Source of the DNA: an uncultured Propionibacterium sp. | GTDB lineage: Bacteria; Actinomycetota; Actinomycetes; Propionibacteriales; Propionibacteriaceae | NCBI GenBank assembly: GCA_938036835.1 | Contig: CALHWB010000041.1 | Location: 29,607 to 93,606 of the forward strand | Direction: 5' to 3' | DNA length: 64,000 nt | Part shown: piece after piece, positions 25,512 to 34,415 of the stretch | How the letters are laid out: each line of letters begins with the position of its first letter | Position numbering within the stretch: the stretch's first letter is position 1 | Program-made: the position numbers and the translations under genes | Notes under the pieces: generated by a model | The model's input: the letters and a program-made list of their open reading frames with translations, nothing else | What the model was told of the DNA's origin: nothing | Database searches by the model: none

Positions 25512-27622
25512 TCCGCAATCCATTCGCTGGCCGCCGGACCAGTCCCGAGCCTCGGGCGGCCGAACCCGGGCCGGCCGGCCAGTATGTGGTGGCTGCCACC
25601 GGCCCGGTGGCTGCGCCGGCCACCGCGCCGGTTCCCGCGGTGGCCTCCGGCGCGGCGGTGCGCGATCGGCTGGGCCCGGCCCAGCAGGCCGCCGGCTACG
25701 CCCTTGGCGCAGACCTAGACCCGAGAATGCCAACCGGTGACCCGCTGACCGCCTGGGAGCGGCGCTGCGCCGAGTATCGACTGGTCAACCCGGCGAACCG
25801 GCGCAAGCTGACCGTGATCGTGGTCGGCACCGGATTGGCCGGCTCGGGGGTGGCCGCTACCCTTGGGCAGCTCGGCTACCGGGTTGAGTGTTTCAGCTTC
25901 CACGATTCGCCGAGACGCGCGCACAGCGTGGCCGCCCAGGGTGGTATCAACGCCGCCCGGGCCCGCAAGGTGGACGGGGATTCCCTGCACCGCTTCGTGA
26001 AGGACACCGTCAAGGGCGGTGACTATCGGGGACGCGAGGCCGATGTGGTCAGGCTCGGCACCGAATCCGTCCGGGTCATCGACCATATGTTCGCCATCGG
26101 AGCCCCTTTCGCCCGGGAATATGGTGGGCAGTTGGCCACCCGGTCATTCGGTGGGGTGCAGGTCTCTCGCACCTACTACACCCGCGGCGAAACCGGCCAG
26201 CAGCTGGAGGTCGCGTCCTCGCAGGCCTTGCAGGCCCAGATCGACGCCGGCAATGTCACCATGCACTGTCGCACCGAAATGCTGGACCTGATAGTGGCCG
26301 ATGGCCGGGCCCAGGGCATCGTCACCCGCGATCTGCTGACCGGCCAGATCAAGGCCTGGACGGCGCACGCGGTGGTGCTGTGCACCGGCGGCTATGGTTC
26401 GGTCTTCCACTGGTCGACTCTGGCGATGGGCTCCAATGCCACCGCTACCTGGCGTGCTCACCGGCAGGGCGCCTACTTTGCCAGCCCATGCTATGTGCAA
26501 TTCCACCCGACCGCGTTGCCGGTCAGTTCGCATTGGCAGTCGAAGACCACCCTGATGAGTGAGTCGCTGCGCAACGACGGTCGCATCTGGGTGCCGAAGA
26601 CCCCAGGCGATGCACGACCGGCGAACGACATTCCCGAGAACGAGCGCGACTACTACCTGGAACGCAAGTATCCGGCATTCGGCAACCTGACCCCTCGCGA
26701 TGTGGCCTCGCGCAACGCCAAGGCCCAGATCGACGCCGGCCATGGGGTGGGGCCGCTGCACAACTCGGTTTACCTCGACTTCCGGGACGCGATCGCCCGG
26801 CTTGGCAAGCCCATCATCGCCGAACGCTACGGCAACCTGTTCGAGATGTATCTGGATGCCACCGGCGAGGATCCCTACGAGGTGCCGATGCGGATCGCCC
26901 CGGGTGCGCATTTCGCCATGGGCGGGTTGTGGGTTGACTTCGACCAGATGAGCACCATCCCGGGGCTGTTCGTCGGTGGGGAGGCGTCCAATAACTATCA
27001 CGGTGCGAACCGGTTGGGGGCCAACTCGCTGCTGTCGGCCAGCGTGGATGGCTGGTTCGTGCTGCCGCTGTCGGTGCCCAACTACCTGGCCGGGCTGGTC
27101 GGCAAACCGGTGTTAGCGCCCACCGACCAGGCGGTCACGGCGGCCATCGCCCGGGTCGACGAACGCGTCTCCCGGCTGCTGGGTAACCATGGCAGTCACC
27201 GTCCCGAATGGTTCCACCGCAAGCTCGGCGACATCCTCTACGCCGGCTGCGGGGTGGGCCGCGACGAGGCCGGGCTCAGCCAGGCGCTGGCGCAGGTGCG
27301 CGAGTTGCAGGCCGAGTTCTGGCGCGATGTGCGGGTGGTCGGGGACCAGCACCGGCTTAACCAGGAGCTTGAGAAGGCCGGCCGGGTCGCTGACTTCCTG
27401 GAATTGGCCGAGGTGATGATCCTGGATGCACTTGACCGTCGGGAATCCGCCGGGGCTCATTTCCGTGCCGAGTACGCCACCGAGACCGGGGAAGCCAAAC
27501 GCAACGATGCCGACTGGTGCACGGTGTCGGCCTGGGAGACCCGGCCCGATGGGGTACACGTCCGTCACAGCGAGCCGTTGCGGTTCTCGCTGATCGAGTT
27601 GCAGGTGAGGGATTACCGATGA
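25508..27622 (+). CDS. sdhA: Succinate dehydrogenase/fumarate reductase flavoprotein subunit
   Basis: 704 residues. The dinucleotide fold is VIVVGTGLAGSGVAATLG, the covalent FAD His is in RAHSVAAQGGINAA, and substrate residues lie in QFHPTALP and GANRLGANSLL. An N-terminal extension of about 95 residues (Ala/Pro-rich, then PTGDPLTAWERRCAEYRLV) precedes the fold; the Ala/Pro part (about 60) is unusual. ATG overlaps the sdhC stop by four bases. It oxidises succinate or reduces fumarate at the cytoplasmic membrane. Confidence 0.93.
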   Translation: MIRNPFAGRRTSPEPRAAEPGPAGQYVVAATGPVAAPATAPVPAVASGAAVRDRLGPAQQAAGYALGADLDPRMPTGDPLTAWERRCAEYRLVNPANRRKLTVIVVGTGLAGSGVAATLGQLGYRVECFSFHDSPRRAHSVAAQGGINAARARKVDGDSLHRFVKDTVKGGDYRGREADVVRLGTESVRVIDHMFAIGAPFAREYGGQLATRSFGGVQVSRTYYTRGETGQQLEVASSQALQAQIDAGNVTMHCRTEMLDLIVADGRAQGIVTRDLLTGQIKAWTAHAVVLCTGGYGSVFHWSTLAMGSNATATWRAHRQGAYFASPCYVQFHPTALPVSSHWQSKTTLMSESLRNDGRIWVPKTPGDARPANDIPENERDYYLERKYPAFGNLTPRDVASRNAKAQIDAGHGVGPLHNSVYLDFRDAIARLGKPIIAERYGNLFEMYLDATGEDPYEVPMRIAPGAHFAMGGLWVDFDQMSTIPGLFVGGEASNNYHGANRLGANSLLSASVDGWFVLPLSVPNYLAGLVGKPVLAPTDQAVTAAIARVDERVSRLLGNHGSHRPEWFHRKLGDILYAGCGVGRDEAGLSQALAQVRELQAEFWRDVRVVGDQHRLNQELEKAGRVADFLELAEVMILDALDRRESAGAHFRAEYATETGEAKRNDADWCTVSAWETRPDGVHVRHSEPLRFSLIELQVRDYR

Positions 27623-28374
27623 AGGTCACCTTGGAGATCTGGCGGCAGCCCGGCCCGAACGCGGCCGGCTATTTCGAACACCATACGGTCGGGGACGCCC
27701 AGCCGGAGATGAGCCTGCTGGAACTGCTGGATCGGCTGAACGATCAGATCATCGAACAGGGCGGGGAACCGGTGGTCTTCGAATCCGATTGCCGGGAAGG
27801 GGTCTGCGGCTGCTGCGGGTTCGTGGTCAATGGCGAGCCGCACGGGCCGTTGCCCAACACCCCGGCCTGTCGGCAGCACCTGCGCGCGTTCCCCGGGGTC
27901 ACCCACTTCAGGCTGGAACCCTTCCGGTCGGCAGCCTTCCCGGTCATCCGGGACCTGGCAATCGATCGCACGGCCTTGGACGAACTGGTGCGCGCCGGCG
28001 GTACCGTCGATGTGCATACCGGCACCGCTCCCGATGCCGATGGGGTAGCCCAGCCGCATGCCTGCGCCGAACTCGCGCTCGACTATGCGTCCTGTATCGG
28101 CTGTGGGGCATGCGTGGCAGCCTGCCCGAACGGGGCCGCGATGCTGTTTGCCGGGGCAAAACTGACCCATCTGGCCTTGATGCCGCAGGGCAGGCAGGAA
28201 CGCAGCCGCCGGGCTCGCCGGATGATCGCGGCGCTGGATCAGGCCTTCGGCCCGTGTTCCCTCTACGGGGAATGCGAACTGGCTTGCCCGGCCGGGATCC
28301 CGCTGGTGGCCGTGGCCCAGGTGAACAAGGAACGCCTGCGGGCCGCTTGGCGTGGTCCTAGTAAGGACGACTGA
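27619..28374 (+). CDS. sdhB: Succinate dehydrogenase/fumarate reductase iron-sulfur subunit
   Basis: 251 residues from the ATG overlapping the sdhA stop. The [2Fe-2S] domain has ESDCREGVCGCCGFVVNG plus a later Cys. The C-terminal domain has CIGCGACVAACP and CSLYGECELACP for the other two clusters. It completes the sdhCAB operon, linking FAD to the haem anchor. Confidence 0.94.
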   Translation: MKVTLEIWRQPGPNAAGYFEHHTVGDAQPEMSLLELLDRLNDQIIEQGGEPVVFESDCREGVCGCCGFVVNGEPHGPLPNTPACRQHLRAFPGVTHFRLEPFRSAAFPVIRDLAIDRTALDELVRAGGTVDVHTGTAPDADGVAQPHACAELALDYASCIGCGACVAACPNGAAMLFAGAKLTHLALMPQGRQERSRRARRMIAALDQAFGPCSLYGECELACPAGIPLVAVAQVNKERLRAAWRGPSKDD

Positions 28375-28612
28375 GTCGGGCCCGGCCGGCGGGCGAGGAT
28401 CGGTGCGAGCCCGGGCCGGTAAACCAGCCCGGCCGCTCGCCGTGCCCGTTCGGTGGGTTATGCGTTCCCCAGCGGGCCAGCGGCGGCCGGCCCGCTGGCA
28501 GATGACCGGTCGTGGGGCGCCTGGAACGGTTGGATCCGATCTTCGGGCCCGTTGGGTTGGTGGATCGGGTCTGGTAGCGATCCGGAAAGGTCCCGGGTGG
28601 TTGGATGAGTTC

Positions 28613-29779
28613 ATGCTGTATGCGACTCACGCCGAGATCGATCTGGACGCCATCGCGCACAATGTCCGGCAGGTCCGGGCCATTGCGCCAGCGGCAAAGG
28701 TGCTGGTTGCGGTCAAGGCGAACGCCTACGGCCATGGCGCTGTGGCGGTGGCCCGGCACCTGGAGCGCCATCGCCTGGCGGACTGGTTCGGGGTGGCCAC
28801 CACGCCTGAGGGCATCGAACTGCGGACCGCTGGGATCACCACCCCCATCCTGCGGCTATCGCCTGCCTTTCCCGAGGAGTTGGCGGCTCTGATCGCCGCC
28901 GGCATCACCCCCGCCGTGGCCGATCGGCCCACGATCATGGCGGTCGCCGAGGCCGCCGCGGCGCAGGGACGCAGCGGGTATCCGGTGCAGCTGGCCATCG
29001 ACACCGGTATGCGCCGGATCGGCTGTGAACCCGCCGATGCGGTGGCCACCGCGATGCTGATCGCCGAACAGCCCGCGTTGGACCTGCAGGGCCTGTTCAC
29101 CCACTTGCCGGTCAGCGATGCGCCCGTAGGCCAGGAGTTCACCGCCAACCAACTGGCCGGGTTCGCTCAGACCGTGGCCGCGATCCAGGCCGCCCGCGCC
29201 GCACAGGGGCTGTCGCCGGTACCGCTGGTGCATGCCGCAAACTCCGGGGCGATACTGGGCCACGAGCTTGGCGGAACCACCCTGGTACGGCCGGGCATCA
29301 TGGCCTATGGCTACTATCCCGACCCGGAGAGCACGCCTCGTCCGGTCGGACTTCGGCAGGCCGTGTGCTGGAAGTCGCGTATCAGCTTTGTCAAACGGGT
29401 GGCGGCCGGCCAGAGCGTGGGCTATGGCCACACCTGGACCGCACCGGTGGACTCCTGGATCGGCACCGTGCCGGTCGGGTATGCCGATGGCTACTCCCGG
29501 TCGAACTCCAACCGCGGCCGGATGCTGATCGGTGGCCGGTCGTGGCCGGTTGCCGGGCGGGTTTGCATGGATCAGACTATGCTCGATCTCGGGCCCGTCA
29601 CCCCAGGTGAGCCGGCGCCAGTCGCGGTGGGGGACGAAGTGGTACTGCTGGGCGGCCAAGGCGATGAGTTCATCGGCACAGACGAGCTGGCCACGCTGAT
29701 GGGCACCATCAGCTACGAGGTGACCTGCCTGATCGCTCCCCGGGTCACCCGGATTCATCTGGGCGACCCGGGCGAATAG
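28613..29779 (+). CDS. alr: Alanine racemase
   Basis: 388 residues from ATG 28613. The PLP lysine is Lys35 in AVKANAYGHGAVAVA, and the second-face Tyr lies in the C-terminal half. RPGIMAYGYYP and DQTMLDLG complete the fold-type III pattern. It interconverts L- and D-alanine for cell wall synthesis. It converges on the Lrp-type gene with 3 bases between stops and lies near the ornithine operon, whose final product is D-alanine, so it may serve both purposes. Confidence 0.93.
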   Translation: MLYATHAEIDLDAIAHNVRQVRAIAPAAKVLVAVKANAYGHGAVAVARHLERHRLADWFGVATTPEGIELRTAGITTPILRLSPAFPEELAALIAAGITPAVADRPTIMAVAEAAAAQGRSGYPVQLAIDTGMRRIGCEPADAVATAMLIAEQPALDLQGLFTHLPVSDAPVGQEFTANQLAGFAQTVAAIQAARAAQGLSPVPLVHAANSGAILGHELGGTTLVRPGIMAYGYYPDPESTPRPVGLRQAVCWKSRISFVKRVAAGQSVGYGHTWTAPVDSWIGTVPVGYADGYSRSNSNRGRMLIGGRSWPVAGRVCMDQTMLDLGPVTPGEPAPVAVGDEVVLLGGQGDEFIGTDELATLMGTISYEVTCLIAPRVTRIHLGDPGE

Positions 29780-29782
29780 CGC

Positions 29783-30769
29783 TCACCGCCCGAAGGACGG
29801 CACGATCAACTCGCCGGTACACCGGCCCTGCGGGGTGAGCAGCCAGCCCATGGACTTGTGGCTGCGTAGATGGACGATCGATTCCGCCGGCGCCAGGCCC
29901 GGTATCGCGGCGGCGATAGCGGTCTCCACATCGGCGATAGCGCCGTGATAGGCGACTCGCAGGTTCAGCCGCAGATTGTTCTGGCCGGTCAGCCACAGAC
30001 AGGATCGTAGTGCCCGGTGCCCGCGCAGCAGCTCGGTGATGCGGGCCTTGTTGGATAGGGCCACCGTGGTCAGCCAGGTGCATTCCAGGCACCAGCCGGC
30101 CAGCTCGGGAGCCACATCGCAGCGCATCATGATCTGATGGTTGACCCGCAACCGCTGTAGCCTGCGGTGCACGCTGGTGGTCGGCATCTGTAAGGTTTCG
30201 GCCAGGGACGCCACACTGCGGCGGCCGTCCACGGCCAGTTCCCGCGCCAGGGCCAAGTCGATCTCGTGACCATTGCGGCTGGTTCGTTCGACATTGAAAT
30301 GGGGGATGGCCAGGTTCGCCTGGTCGCGGCTGACGGCATGGATCCGCCAGGCCTCGGTGCCCACGATGACATTGGTGATCAATGAGGTGCGGGTGCCGTA
30401 GACCCCTTCCAGACTGCCGATCCAGTCGATGATCAGCGTGGTCAGGGTGGGCATGTCGGGCGCGATGATGGTCAGCAGCAGGTCGCGTTTGCCGGTGGCC
30501 TCGTCCACGCTGACTATCAGGGGGTGGGCGCACAGCGCGGCGATCACCGGTGGCAGAAACTCGGTGCGGCAGTCCACCTCGACGATGGCGCTGAGCTGAC
30601 GCTCCAGATTGGGGAAGGTAGTGATCCAGGCGAGTCCCTCGGTGACCAGACGGTTCCAACGGTGAGATGCCGTGGTCGGTGAGATGCCCAGGATCTGGGC
30701 TGCCTGGGCCCACGACATCCGCGGGTCGATCTGCAGCAGGTTGACTAGTTGTAGATCCGTTTCGTCCAT
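29783..30769 (-). CDS. Double-domain Lrp/AsnC regulator, probable controller of the ornithine operon
   Basis: 328 residues, about twice a normal Lrp. Two Lrp-like units are visible: an HTH at about residues 1-45 (DETDLQLVNLLQIDPRMSWA), a ligand domain, then a second HTH (IDLALARELAVDGRRSVASL) and a second ligand domain. It is transcribed away from the ornithine genes across 450 bases. An amino-acid effector such as ornithine or D-alanine is inferred from position. Confidence 0.85.
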   Translation of the reverse strand: MDETDLQLVNLLQIDPRMSWAQAAQILGISPTTASHRWNRLVTEGLAWITTFPNLERQLSAIVEVDCRTEFLPPVIAALCAHPLIVSVDEATGKRDLLLTIIAPDMPTLTTLIIDWIGSLEGVYGTRTSLITNVIVGTEAWRIHAVSRDQANLAIPHFNVERTSRNGHEIDLALARELAVDGRRSVASLAETLQMPTTSVHRRLQRLRVNHQIMMRCDVAPELAGWCLECTWLTTVALSNKARITELLRGHRALRSCLWLTGQNNLRLNLRVAYHGAIADVETAIAAAIPGLAPAESIVHLRSHKSMGWLLTPQGRCTGELIVPSFGR

Positions 30770-31219
30770 GCCGCCCTCTCGCTTGCTATCGGCCGGGAAA
30801 CCTCTTTGCTGAAGCGGCGATCGGTGGAAGATTCACCATCCGTGCGCATGTTTGCGAACGGATTCGAGCGCTGGTCTCGCATTGAGCCGCTGGTCGTGCA
30901 AATCTGGTTCCGGCATCGAGGACGATGTCGCATCCGTAGGAGTTCGACTAGGCGTGGTCAAGGCTCGCGGATGAGTCGTTGAGGAGCGTGGCAATGACTA
31001 GAACTATAGCTGCTGCGGGTCGGGCCAGCGACCCCTAGCCACAGACGAACGGCGCTGCCATCGGACATTTGGGGGTGGTCCCCCATGGGCCGATGGCCGG
31101 GTACGCCGAAAAGACCGGAGTCTGCCCGAGGGCAACGTCGACAGCAGTGACGTTGCCATTGCAAGGCGCCCAGGAATAGCCGGGTGCGCACTTTTCAACG
31201 CGCAAAGGGAGGTAACGAG
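30770..31219. promoter_or_regulatory. Divergent regulatory region with three inverted repeats
   Basis: This 450-base gene-free region contains three perfect inverted repeats: 31017-31034 (GGGTCG, 6-nt gap, CGACCC), 31070-31085 (TGGGGG, TGGT, CCCCCA) and 31131-31157 (GGCAACGTC, 9-nt gap, GACGTTGCC). The last, 63 bases before the ord ATG, is the best operator candidate. AGGGAGG at 31206-31212 is the ord ribosome site. No known riboswitch pattern was seen. Confidence 0.6.
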
Positions 31220-32266
31220 ATGAATCAGGGAAACGATCGGATCCGGGTAGTGCAGTGGGGCCTTGGCGCTATGGGCCAGGGTCTCGCAAGGCTCATCCTG
31301 ACCAAGGAAGGCCTGGAACTGGTGGGGGCGGTCGACATCCGTCCCGAACTGGACGGTAAGGACCTAGCCGAGGTACTCGGCGGGGATGCTACCGGCATCA
31401 AGATCACCACCGATCCAGCCACCGTGCTGGACTCGTCTAAGGTCGATGTGGTCGCCATCGCGACCACATCCTGGGTGAAACAGCAACTGCCCGATCTCAA
31501 GGCGGTCCTGTCGGCTGGCATCAACGTGGTCAGCATCGCCGAGGAGATGTCGGCGCCCGAGGCCCAGAGCCCCGAGGTGGCCGATGAGCTCGATGCCCTG
31601 GCCAAGGAGCATGGCGTGTCCATCGTCGGGGTCGGGGTCAACCCGGGCTTCGTCCTCGACCATCTGGTCGTCGTTCTGACCTCCGGCAACCAAAATGTCG
31701 AGCGCATCGAGGCCAGCCGGATCAATGATCTCAGCCCCTACGGCGAAACCGTGCTGCGCACCCAGGGCGTTGGCACCACTCCCGAGCAGTTTGCGGCCGG
31801 GGTCGCCGACGGCTCCATCGTCGGCCATGTCGGGTTCCCGGAGTCGGTGCGGCTGATCAGCGATGCCCTCGGGCTGGGTGTGGACCGGGTCGAGCAGACC
31901 ATCGATCCCATCATCAGCAAGGTGACTCGCCAGGCCCGTGATCGCGTGATCGAACCCGGTCTGGTGGCCGGTTGCAACCATGTCGCGGTTGGCTACCGCG
32001 GGGACACCGAGGTCATCCGGCTGAACCATCCCCAGCAGGTCTGCCCGGAGGCCGAGAACCAGGCCACCGGTGACTACATCACCATCTTCGGCGTGCCCGA
32101 GATCCACATGTCCACCGGTCCGGAGATCGCCGGTGGCAAGGCCACCGCGGGTATCGCGGTGAACACGATTCCGCGGATCGTCCAGGCAACCCCGGGCCTG
32201 AAGCGGATCATCGACCTCCCATCGCCGTGCGCGCTGATGGGACCCTCTGCCTACGTGCGCCGCTGA
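31220..32266 (+). CDS. ord: 2,4-diaminopentanoate dehydrogenase
   Basis: 348 residues from ATG 31220. A Rossmann fold begins at VVQWGLGAMGQGLARLIL, followed by GAVDIRP, matching Ord of ornithine fermenters rather than dihydrodipicolinate reductase. GVGVNPGFVLDHLVVVL is a further family block. It oxidatively deaminates 2,4-diaminopentanoate to 2-amino-4-oxopentanoate with NAD(P)+, releasing ammonia. It is the first gene of a seven-gene catabolic set, with a good ribosome site. Confidence 0.9.
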   Translation: MNQGNDRIRVVQWGLGAMGQGLARLILTKEGLELVGAVDIRPELDGKDLAEVLGGDATGIKITTDPATVLDSSKVDVVAIATTSWVKQQLPDLKAVLSAGINVVSIAEEMSAPEAQSPEVADELDALAKEHGVSIVGVGVNPGFVLDHLVVVLTSGNQNVERIEASRINDLSPYGETVLRTQGVGTTPEQFAAGVADGSIVGHVGFPESVRLISDALGLGVDRVEQTIDPIISKVTRQARDRVIEPGLVAGCNHVAVGYRGDTEVIRLNHPQQVCPEAENQATGDYITIFGVPEIHMSTGPEIAGGKATAGIAVNTIPRIVQATPGLKRIIDLPSPCALMGPSAYVRR

Positions 32267-32306
32267 CTGCGGACGCGTCCATCAACCACGAACAGGAGTC
32301 GATCAG

Positions 32307-32606
32307 ATGCACGGGACCGCTGATGACCTGGTGCCGCAGGGCGCCTGGGTTGAGATCGAACGTACCGTCTTGACCCCGGAGCAACGTGCGCAGGGGTTGC
32401 CGGCCGATACCGCCAGCACCCCATTGCTGGAGTGGATCGATGGGTTCCTCGCCGCTCCCGCCAAGGTGGGCGATGAGGCGACCATCAAGACGATCATCGG
32501 CCGGGAGCACAGCGGGACGCTCAGGCGCGTCAACCCCGGGTATTCGCACAGTTTCGGTGACACCGTCGCCGAGATCCTGACCATCGGAACGGAGTATGAG
32601 TCGTGA
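32307..32606 (+). CDS. ortA: 2-amino-4-oxopentanoate thiolase, small subunit
   Basis: 99 residues. It carries the OrtA pattern: GAWVEIERTVLTPEQRA, a Pro-rich turn, then GYSHSFGDTVAEIL at the C terminus. With OrtB it cleaves 2-amino-4-oxopentanoate with CoA into acetyl-CoA and D-alanine. AGGAG precedes the ATG and its stop overlaps the ortB start by four bases. Confidence 0.9.
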   Translation: MHGTADDLVPQGAWVEIERTVLTPEQRAQGLPADTASTPLLEWIDGFLAAPAKVGDEATIKTIIGREHSGTLRRVNPGYSHSFGDTVAEILTIGTEYES

Positions 32607-34015
32607 CCGACAACTCCTATGCGGCAGTGATGGCGCGCAAGAACGAAATCATGCGGTCGTCGCTGGGGTTGGACTATGACCAGTTCAACCTCAGCCCGAT
32701 CGCCTTCGACTACGAGGCCATGATGAACGTTTCGGGCTACGGCCTGGACGAGGTGGCCACGATCCAGCGCGACACCAAGGTCGGGCAGACACCGCTGTAC
32801 GAGCTCCGCAGGCTGACCGAGGCGGTCCGCCGGATTTCCGAACCCGGCAAGGGCGCCCGGATCCTGCTGAAGGACGAGGCTGCCAACGCCTCGGGCAGCT
32901 TCAAGGCCCGGCGAGCCTCGATCAGTGCCTACGAGGCCCAGTCCAAGGGCTTCGCCGGCATGGTCACCGCGACCAGCGGCAACTATGGTGCCGCGGTGGC
33001 CTCGCAGGCCGCTCAGCGGGGCCTGAAATGCATCGTGGTCCAGGAGGTCTACGACTCTCACCACGTCGGCCAGCCCGAGATCGTGGAGAAGTCGCGGGCC
33101 TGCGAGGCCTATGGTGCCGAGGTGTTGAAGCTCACCGTTGGCCCGGAACTCTTCTACGTACTGTTGCGCACCCTGGAGGAGACCGGTTTCTTCAACGCCA
33201 GCCTGTACACACCATTCGGGATCCTCGGGGTGGAGACCCTGGGAGCCGAGATCGGCCGGGAGGTGCAGGCTCGGTACGGTAGGCAGCCCGACATGGTGGT
33301 GGTCACCCATGCCGGTGGCGGCAACCTGACCGGGACGGCGCGTGGGCTGCGCAAGGTTGGCTGCGACCAGACCCAGGTGATAGCGGTCTCGGTCGATTTG
33401 ACCGGGCTGCACATGGCCTCCGATTCCGATTTCAACAACAAGTCGTTCACCACGGGACACACCGGCTTTGGCGTGCCGTTCGCCACCTGGCCAGACCGGG
33501 TGGATGTGCCCCGCAATGCTGCCCGGGCGTTGCGCTACATGAATGGCTACCACCTGGTCACCCAGGGTGAGGTCTTCTACCTCACCGAACTGCTCACCAA
33601 GCTGGAGGGCCTGGAGCGTGGTCCAGCCGGCAATACCAGCTTGACTGCGGCAGTCGCGCTGGCCAGGCAACTCGATCGGGACCAGGTCATCGTGGTCCAG
33701 GAGACCGAGTACACCGGGGCGGGCAAACATCACAACAGTCAGTTGGCTTTCGCCCGCAGCAGGGGTATCGAAGTCCGCCGGGGCGATCCGGCCGGCAACC
33801 TACCAGGCAAGGTGATCGCCATTCCCGAACGGCTCGATCAGGTGGCCGGTAGGCCTCTCGATCTCGTCCGGCTGCGCCACAGCTACATCAGGCATGCCGC
33901 CTCGGTGTATCCGGCCGGTCAATGGACCGATGTGGACGTCGATTTCCTGGCCGCAGACGCCAATACCACCCAGCAAGAGGTGCGTGCGATCGCCGCCGGG
34001 CTCACCGCCAAGTGA
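32603..34015 (+). CDS. ortB: 2-amino-4-oxopentanoate thiolase, PLP subunit
   Basis: 470 residues of the tryptophan-synthase-beta fold. The PLP lysine is Lys101 in ASGSFKARRAS, the phosphate-binding loop is HAGGGN, and the SGNYG loop lies between them. It is the catalytic subunit of the thiolase that splits the C5 keto acid. The coupled start with ortA and adjacency to ord match clostridial ornithine operons. Confidence 0.92.
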   Translation: MTDNSYAAVMARKNEIMRSSLGLDYDQFNLSPIAFDYEAMMNVSGYGLDEVATIQRDTKVGQTPLYELRRLTEAVRRISEPGKGARILLKDEAANASGSFKARRASISAYEAQSKGFAGMVTATSGNYGAAVASQAAQRGLKCIVVQEVYDSHHVGQPEIVEKSRACEAYGAEVLKLTVGPELFYVLLRTLEETGFFNASLYTPFGILGVETLGAEIGREVQARYGRQPDMVVVTHAGGGNLTGTARGLRKVGCDQTQVIAVSVDLTGLHMASDSDFNNKSFTTGHTGFGVPFATWPDRVDVPRNAARALRYMNGYHLVTQGEVFYLTELLTKLEGLERGPAGNTSLTAAVALARQLDRDQVIVVQETEYTGAGKHHNSQLAFARSRGIEVRRGDPAGNLPGKVIAIPERLDQVAGRPLDLVRLRHSYIRHAASVYPAGQWTDVDVDFLAADANTTQQEVRAIAAGLTAK

Positions 34016-34040
34016 TCGCCGCGAGGAGGACAAAGCTGAG

Positions 34041-34415
34041 ATGAGCGAAGAACAGGAAAGGGAAGCCCGCTTCGAGCGATTGCGTGCCGAGCTGGCGACC
34101 ATGGACGACGAGGCGTTGAAGGCCAGATTCTGGGCACTGTGCGAGCAGGTGATGACTCCGATCGTCGAACTGGCCCGCACCCACACCTCACCCTCGATCG
34201 AGCGTGCCGTGCTGCTGCGCATGGGCGTGGACTCGGTGACCACCCATTCGGTGGTCGAGAACGTCTACCAGGCGGGCCTGCTCGGTAAGGGGGCCGGCCA
34301 CGCGGTGTGGCGGCTCGCCAAGCGCGATGGGATATCGATCCCCGAAGCCGCAGCCCGGATAGCTGCCGATTCTGGCGTACTCGCCGGCCTGTTCGAAGGA
34401 GCTGACAATGCCTGA
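34041..34415 (+). CDS. oraS: D-ornithine 4,5-aminomutase, small subunit
   Basis: 124 residues from ATG 34041 (GAGGAGG upstream). The protein is helical, with RFWALCEQVMTPIVELARTHTSPSIERA typical of OraS. It stabilises the large B12 subunit, whose ATG lies inside its end (8-base overlap). Size agrees with the family's roughly 120 residues. Confidence 0.9.
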   Translation: MSEEQEREARFERLRAELATMDDEALKARFWALCEQVMTPIVELARTHTSPSIERAVLLRMGVDSVTTHSVVENVYQAGLLGKGAGHAVWRLAKRDGISIPEAAARIAADSGVLAGLFEGADNA

